Shown here: one piece after another, positions 1 to 4,204 of the stretch
Layout of the letters: every line of letters begins with the position of its first letter
How positions within the stretch are numbered: position 1 is the first letter of the stretch
Source: Hungatella sp. UBA5982
GTDB taxonomy: Bacteria > Bacillota > Clostridia > Lachnospirales > Lachnospiraceae
Assembly: GCA_002429965.1 (NCBI GenBank)
Contig: DJBG01000066.1
Coordinates: forward strand, 22,587 to 28,552
Reading direction: 5' to 3'
Length of the DNA stretch: 5,966 nucleotides
Program-made: the position numbers and the translations under genes
The notes under the pieces: generated by a model
Database searches by the model: none
What the model was told of the DNA's origin: nothing
The model's input: the letters and a program-made list of their open reading frames with translations, nothing else

Positions 1-995
1 TTTGCCATATAGCAGTCTTCCATGGGAGGCTTTCCCACCACTGTGGCAGGATAGACAGGATGCCTTTTGCGGGTAATGGTTGTGACATGAAATTTAGGAT
101 ACCAGTCCGCAAGGGAATAATATCCGGTATGGTCTCCGAAAGGCCCTTCCCAGACCAGTTCCTCCTGAGGATCCACATAGCCCTCCAGTACAAATTCCGC
201 ATCCTCCGGCACGTAGAGATCGTTGGTGATGCATTTCACCATTTTTACCGGCCTTTTTCTTAAGAATCCGGCCAGCATCATCTCATCCAGCTTCGGCGGA
301 AGGGGTGCTGTAGATGCATAGGTCACCGCCGGGTCGCATCCAAGTGCTACGGATACGGGCATTGGACAGCCCTTTTTCCGGTATGCTTCATAAATACCGG
401 CTCCATCCTTGTGTTTCTGCCAGTGCATGGCCGTTGTCTTAGAATCCAGCACCTGCATCCGGTACATACCTATGTTCTGTAGCTTTGTATCAGGATATTT
501 TGTAAAGACAAGGGGAAGTGTAAAGAAAGGACCTCCGTCAAGAGGCCAGCAATGCAGAACCGGCAGCTGCCCCAGGTCGGGTTCTCTCTCTATCACCTGC
601 TGGCAGCTGGGCTTTCTTATATGAAACCGGCTCCGGAAAGGAAAGCAGCACAACAGGCGCAGAAGTTTTGGAGCAAAGGAGAACAGCTTTAAAAATGATG
701 AGTAATTACCAAAATCCAGATAGGCTCCAATCTCTGCTGCGATATCGTCTAAGTTATCCGCCCCAAGAGAAAGAGCCATACGCCTGTCTGTACCAAAGGC
801 GTTCATCAGCACCGGATAGGGAGAACCCTCCACATGTTCAAACAGAAGCGCTTTGTTGCCGGAAATTTCCGCCTTACAAACCCTGTCTGTGATCTCCGTT
901 ATTTCCAGGAGAGGGGATACTTTCTCCGTCACCCGGATCAGTTCCCCTCTCTCTTCCAATATATGAATAAAATCCTGTAGTCCTCGATATGACAT
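1..995 (-). CDS. UbiD-family prenylated-FMN-dependent decarboxylase, 3' end missing
   Basis: An uninterrupted frame runs from the ATG at 995 to the window edge, giving 331 residues of a protein whose family is usually about 450-600 long. The N-terminus (MSYRGLQDFIHILEERGELI) is typical of UbiD. The prenyl-FMN/metal region is clear: NIGMYRMQV at 174-182 has the family Asn (174) and the catalytic-type Arg (179), and His195 lies 21 residues after the Asn, the spacing I recall for UbiD. E283 in EGPFGDHTGYY (283-293) is the conserved acid, with E278 five residues before it. GKPPMEDCYM is the last block before the cut. Such enzymes need prenyl-FMN made by a UbiX partner, not seen here. Beside a polyprenyl synthase and Ndh2, a role in decarboxylating a (prenylated) naphthoate quinone precursor is the best guess; another aromatic acid substrate cannot be excluded. 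Confidence 0.92.
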   Translation of the reverse strand, partial: MSYRGLQDFIHILEERGELIRVTEKVSPLLEITEITDRVCKAEISGNKALLFEHVEGSPYPVLMNAFGTDRRMALSLGADNLDDIAAEIGAYLDFGNYSSFLKLFSFAPKLLRLLCCFPFRSRFHIRKPSCQQVIEREPDLGQLPVLHCWPLDGGPFFTLPLVFTKYPDTKLQNIGMYRMQVLDSKTTAMHWQKHKDGAGIYEAYRKKGCPMPVSVALGCDPAVTYASTAPLPPKLDEMMLAGFLRKRPVKMVKCITNDLYVPEDAEFVLEGYVDPQEELVWEGPFGDHTGYYSLADWYPKFHVTTITRKRHPVYPATVVGKPPMEDCYMA

Positions 996-999
996 ATAG

Positions 1000-1005
1000 C
1001 CTCCT
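1000..1005 (-). promoter_or_regulatory. Ribosome-binding site for the UbiD-family gene, overlapping the apbE stop
   Basis: AGGAGG lies on the minus strand only 4 nt before the ATG at 995 and shares bases with the apbE TAG stop at 1004-1006. The spacing is short, but the match is full. It fixes the UbiD start, because no other start codon lies nearby in frame. Confidence 0.75.
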
Positions 1006-2077
1006 AACGGTCAAGGTTGCGGTAAGCTTCGTAGCCGCTGCTGGTTTTGATACTGCTATCGGGAAGTACCCACATTGCCTCTGCATCATCCATGCTCTCA
1101 ACCAGGGCCAGTCCTTTTTCATAGGGCAAGTTGAATACGGCGGTAGACAGCGCATCTGCCCAGCCGGAATCTCTGCAAACAATGGAGACCGCTCGGAAGT
1201 ATGCTGCAGGCATCAATGTATCAGGGTCGATAATGTGATGATATCTCACCCCATCCACTATGTAATATCTTTCATAATCGCCGCTGCTGACGAGAGAAAA
1301 TCCGTCTAAATTCAAAGTATCAATTGCCTTTTTTTCGCTGTCAAGATCCGGGTTTTGGATATCCAGCTTCCACGGTTTTCCGTCTGCCCTTATACCGATG
1401 GCACGGATATTGCCCCCCACGCTGAGAAGGACATGATCGATCCCCTTGGCTTCCAGAGATCTTGCTACCTGCTCTGTGGCGTAACCTTTTGCAATGGCTC
1501 CCACGTCCAGACGCATATCAGGATCTTCCAGATATACGGTTGAGGCTTCTTCATCGATAAGTACCTTTGAAAAATCTGTATGAAGGGCTGCTTCTTTCAG
1601 TTTATCCATAGGCGGAACCTCGGCGGTTTCCGGGTTTTCTATGCCCTTTGTACGATAGTCATGCCAGATGGTCAGAACGCTTCCCATGGCTACATTTATC
1701 TTGCCGTCTGTTTTTTCATAAGCGACCCCGGCCAGCTTCAGCATATCAATGATCTTCTGATCCACCTTTACGGGACTTTTACCGGCATTATCATTGATGG
1801 TCTTAATATTGGCGATGCCGTCATAGTCATTGTAAATATCGTATAACTGGTGGTATATTTCCAGCTCATCGTGAACATCTGTGGCGATTTGGGTAAATTC
1901 CTCTTTGTTTTTGGAATATCCGACAATCTCGGTGACGGTATCGAAGAGATTTAAGAATTCAGCATGAAATCTTTGTTCCTTTTTAGCTCCTATGGCGGCG
2001 GTATTAACCGCCGCCATAGTAAGCGCTGCCAGAGTTCCGGCAATTATAATAAATGTTAATGCTTTTTTATTTAGCAT
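1004..2077 (-). CDS. apbE: ApbE-family FAD:protein FMN transferase (FmnB-like), membrane-anchored or secreted
   Basis: A 357-residue enzyme predicted to use FAD and Mg2+ to attach FMN through a phosphoester to Thr or Ser of exported proteins. Family signatures are DVGAIAKGYA (191-200), VGGN (220-223), HIIDP (281-285) and WADALST near 306-312, the last contributing metal ligands. The N-terminus (MLNKK followed by about 20 hydrophobic residues) is a signal or anchor with no lipobox Cys, unlike the lipoprotein FmnB of Listeria. I chose the ATG at 2077, which overlaps the lipoprotein stop by 11 nt and puts the hydrophobic stretch at the very start. An in-frame TTG at 2122 would add 15 polar residues before the signal and is less likely. 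The ribosome-binding site is weak (AAGG, 9 nt upstream), so coupling to lipoprotein translation is plausible. Likely substrates are the lipoprotein just upstream and, by inference, the repeat loop of Ndh2. Confidence 0.93.
   Translation of the reverse strand: MLNKKALTFIIIAGTLAALTMAAVNTAAIGAKKEQRFHAEFLNLFDTVTEIVGYSKNKEEFTQIATDVHDELEIYHQLYDIYNDYDGIANIKTINDNAGKSPVKVDQKIIDMLKLAGVAYEKTDGKINVAMGSVLTIWHDYRTKGIENPETAEVPPMDKLKEAALHTDFSKVLIDEEASTVYLEDPDMRLDVGAIAKGYATEQVARSLEAKGIDHVLLSVGGNIRAIGIRADGKPWKLDIQNPDLDSEKKAIDTLNLDGFSLVSSGDYERYYIVDGVRYHHIIDPDTLMPAAYFRAVSIVCRDSGWADALSTAVFNLPYEKGLALVESMDDAEAMWVLPDSSIKTSSGYEAYRNLDR
1990..2019 (-). other. Perfect 13-bp inverted repeat (RNA hairpin) inside the start of apbE
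   Basis: On the minus strand, CTATGGCGGCGGT is followed by a TAAT loop and the exact reverse complement ACCGCCGCCATAG. The stem is GC-rich and lies 58-87 nt inside apbE, encoding part of the signal segment (MAAVNTAA). Neither strand has a T-tract after the stem, so it is not an intrinsic terminator. It could slow translation, mark an RNA processing site or protect the upstream lipoprotein message. Confidence 0.75.
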
Positions 2078-3182
2078 TTGCTTCTGCCTTGGAGATGCCC
2101 TTCTGGAAGTCACCGATACCAACGGTTACGCTGGCCTTTAAGTCGGCATCAGTAGGTGCACCTTCTTTTTCATCAATTGCAAGACCGGTGATCTCACTGG
2201 CTGTCTTGCCAACTGCATATTCTGCGAAACTAGCTGCCTGCTCATTCCACTCTTTGCCAATACCGGAAGCCTTTTTCATGCCATAAGCTTCACCTAACTG
2301 ATCCTTGGTCTTGAAATCAGCAGCTTTTAAATCGCTGGTGATCTTACCGGCAGCGTTGAAGTTTACGTTAACCTGGGAAGCGTCAAGTACACAGCTTGTG
2401 ATCTTGCCGTCTGTACCAAAGCTTGCAATTGTGTAGGTAGAATATGCCTGTGCTACACCGTCAGCATCTGCGGCTGCATCTTTGGACTTGCTGATACCTG
2501 TAACGATGCCATAGCCCAGCTTATCGCCAGCTAAAGCGCCTGTGCTCTTAGCATTTGCAACAGCCTGCTCAACTACATTAATAAAGTCTCCGATATGAAC
2601 GGTAATAGTAGCCTTTAAGTCTGCATCATCTGCAACACCATCAGCAGAAACAGCAATTCCCTTTACTTCATCAGCTGTTTTTCCGACTACATACTGGGCA
2701 AATCCTGCAGCCTGCTCGTTCCACTCTTTGCTGATCGCGGAAGCTTTTTTCATGCCATATTTTTCTCCCAGCTCATTCTTGGAATCTACAACGGTACCAA
2801 GATCTGTAAGTAGTTTACCTTCTTTGGAGAAATTCACTTTGGTCTGAACGGAATCGATTTTACAGTCTACAATTTTGCCGCTGCCATCTACTAATACGGC
2901 TGCGAACATGGTATCTACTTCTGCAAGACCATCTTTATCGCCGGCATCCGTGGATTTGCCGATGGAAGAAATTACTGCATAACCGGTAGAGAGGGCGCCG
3001 CCTGCTGCTTCATTCTTTGCAGCTTCTGTGGTGGTCTCTGCCTGTGTGGTAGGTGCGGCAGTTGTTGCTGCCTCTGTCGGTGCAGCAGTAGTTGGGGCCT
3101 GCTGTAAATTGGATGAACATCCTGCAAGGATAGATGCTGCCGCCATAAGACCACAGCCTAAAGCTAAAACACGTTTTTTCAT
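2067..3182 (-). CDS. pplA: PplA-like two-domain lipoprotein, putative covalent-FMN electron carrier
   Basis: A 371-residue exported lipoprotein, probably the surface electron carrier that takes electrons from the membrane quinone side and passes them to extracellular acceptors. It begins with MKKR, a hydrophobic stretch and the lipobox LAGC, with Cys22 as the likely lipidated residue. A Thr/Ala/Pro-rich linker follows (about 30-61). Two homologous domains come next (about 64-211 and 224-370); both contain ELGE/QLGE, YGMKKAS, KEWNEQAA and VGKTA, and end in IGDF. Each carries a candidate FMN acceptor, DADLKAT (186-192) in the first and DADLKAS (345-351) in the second. Listeria PplA is known to carry two FMNs added by FmnB, which fits the two-domain layout and the adjacent ApbE gene. 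The local motif has Lys where the consensus has a small residue, so flavinylation is likely rather than proven. The gene has the strongest ribosome-binding site in the operon and overlaps apbE by 11 nt. Confidence 0.85.
   Translation of the reverse strand: MKKRVLALGCGLMAAASILAGCSSNLQQAPTTAAPTEAATTAAPTTQAETTTEAAKNEAAGGALSTGYAVISSIGKSTDAGDKDGLAEVDTMFAAVLVDGSGKIVDCKIDSVQTKVNFSKEGKLLTDLGTVVDSKNELGEKYGMKKASAISKEWNEQAAGFAQYVVGKTADEVKGIAVSADGVADDADLKATITVHIGDFINVVEQAVANAKSTGALAGDKLGYGIVTGISKSKDAAADADGVAQAYSTYTIASFGTDGKITSCVLDASQVNVNFNAAGKITSDLKAADFKTKDQLGEAYGMKKASGIGKEWNEQAASFAEYAVGKTASEITGLAIDEKEGAPTDADLKASVTVGIGDFQKGISKAEANAK
2073..2513 (-). repeat. Second copy of the internal lipoprotein domain repeat
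   Basis: Encodes residues about 224-370, paired with the copy at 2550-2993. It keeps YGMKKASGIGKEWNEQAA and the DADLKA block. The acceptor position is Ser351 rather than Thr, so the two candidate cofactor sites may not be equivalent. Confidence 0.85.
2550..2993 (-). repeat. First copy of the internal lipoprotein domain repeat
   Basis: Encodes residues about 64-211 of the lipoprotein. It aligns over its whole length with the copy at 2073-2513, and the best-conserved part is YGMKKASAISKEWNEQAA. The candidate FMN acceptor here is Thr192. The two copies have diverged enough to suggest an old duplication rather than a recent one. Confidence 0.85.
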
Positions 3183-3190
3183 AGATATTA

Positions 3191-3199
3191 CTCCTCCTT
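3191..3199 (-). promoter_or_regulatory. Strong ribosome-binding site for the lipoprotein gene
   Basis: The minus strand reads AAGGAGGAG with 8 nt before the ATG at 3182. It is the best-matched and best-spaced Shine-Dalgarno site in the window. It lies in the only intergenic gap of any size (35 nt), consistent with the lipoprotein being made in excess of its operon partners. Confidence 0.85.
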
Positions 3200-3217
3200 A
3201 TGTTGCTTTATATTGTA

Positions 3218-4204
3218 TTATTTTTTAATACCGTAATAAGATTTATCCACCACGGTCATAATCCTGGCCTTCTTGGCTTCGGATAAATTAAGAGTACCGA
3301 TGGTGTTTACAGCTTTTGCATAGTATCTGCCGGCTATTGCTTTTGTATAAGCGGTTCCGCCAGCTTCTAAAACCCTGTCATAGAGTTCTTTTGCGGTAAC
3401 CAAACCGTTTTTAACTTGCTTTACAAAGTTCTCATCCTGCTTCATGGTATGGATGAGAGGAAGGGTGACAACTCCTTCTTCATAATCAGACCGGACGTTT
3501 TTCTTTGCATCACTTTCATCCATCTCATAATCAATGCAGTCATCCATAAGCTGGAAAATCATGCCTACATCGTTGCCGGCTTTCCGGTACATGCGAAGCT
3601 TTTTCTCATCCTTTGTGGACAGCGTAGCGCCGCCGAGAAAGGAGGCTTCAAAAAGTGCTGCCGTCTTTCCTTTGATGATGCTTAAATAACGGTAAACTGA
3701 TAAATCCAGATTTCCATTGTTGATTTCCTGACGCAATTCTCCCATGCAGATCCTGCACAGGTAATTGGACATATCCAAGGCTTTGTATTCGTCTCTCTGA
3801 GGAATGGAAGTCGCCAGTTTAAGGGCCAGGGATAAAAGATAATCTCCGCAAATGACCGCTGCCTTTTTTCCAAATCTCTTTTGAAGTGTTTCGATTCCAC
3901 GCCTTGTATCAGCATCATCGATTACGTCATCATGGACCAGGGTGGCCAGATGCAGCAATTCTACCGCAGATGCCAGAGTAACGGCTTCCGCCGGGACTTT
4001 ATCCTCTTCATCCATGGAACAGGCCATCAGCCCATAAGCACGGATGAATTTACCAGTGGATTTTGCCAGATGGGCTGTGTAAGTCCTTATGACAGGAGGC
4101 GCTGAAGATAAATGCTTATCTACAGTCGATGCCATCAAATTGAAAGCCTCTTCAAAACCATAACGCAGGCTGTCGGCATCCTCCAATAATTCTCTATTAG
4201 TCAT
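3218..4204 (-). CDS. Trans-polyprenyl diphosphate synthase (DmkB-like, quinone tail synthesis)
   Basis: This 328-residue protein has the length and landmarks of a class I all-trans polyprenyl diphosphate synthase, which condenses isopentenyl diphosphate onto an allylic primer. The first Asp-rich motif is HDDVIDDADTRRG at 91-103. The second is FQLMDDCID at 217-225. KGKTA at 178-182 and a TLPL block near 247-250 are further family signatures. The substrate-binding loop reads GKFIRA at 51-56, where most relatives have GGKRxRP. No bulky aromatic blocks the chain-length floor just before the first motif (LLHLATLVHDD), which favours a long-chain product, but the exact length cannot be read from sequence. 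It starts within the last 8 nt of ndh2, and an AAGGAAG lies about 13 nt upstream. Beside Ndh2 and a PplA-like lipoprotein, it most resembles DmkB of the Listeria electron-transfer locus, supplying the tail of a dedicated demethylmenaquinone. Confidence 0.92.
   Translation of the reverse strand: MTNRELLEDADSLRYGFEEAFNLMASTVDKHLSSAPPVIRTYTAHLAKSTGKFIRAYGLMACSMDEEDKVPAEAVTLASAVELLHLATLVHDDVIDDADTRRGIETLQKRFGKKAAVICGDYLLSLALKLATSIPQRDEYKALDMSNYLCRICMGELRQEINNGNLDLSVYRYLSIIKGKTAALFEASFLGGATLSTKDEKKLRMYRKAGNDVGMIFQLMDDCIDYEMDESDAKKNVRSDYEEGVVTLPLIHTMKQDENFVKQVKNGLVTAKELYDRVLEAGGTAYTKAIAGRYYAKAVNTIGTLNLSEAKKARIMTVVDKSYYGIKK

Noticed and set aside
909..951. 9-bp inverted repeat (GAGAGGGGA / TCCCCTCTC) early in the UbiD gene
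   Set aside because: The 25-nt loop is long, the arms are purine/pyrimidine-rich and easily arise by chance, and there is no T-tract or regulatory context.
989..1309. 106-residue plus-strand open frame opposite apbE
   Set aside because: Antisense to the conserved C-terminal part of ApbE, with no recognisable domain.
2078..2122. Longer apbE start at TTG 2122
   Set aside because: It would put 15 polar, Arg-rich residues before the signal segment, deepen the overlap with the lipoprotein gene to 56 nt and use a rare start codon. The ATG at 2077 fits better.
3183..3217. Possible internal promoter before the lipoprotein gene (TACAAT resembling a -10 box)
   Set aside because: No -35-like hexamer is found at a suitable distance, and AT-rich sequence there is expected by chance. 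The strong ribosome-binding site is enough to explain high expression.
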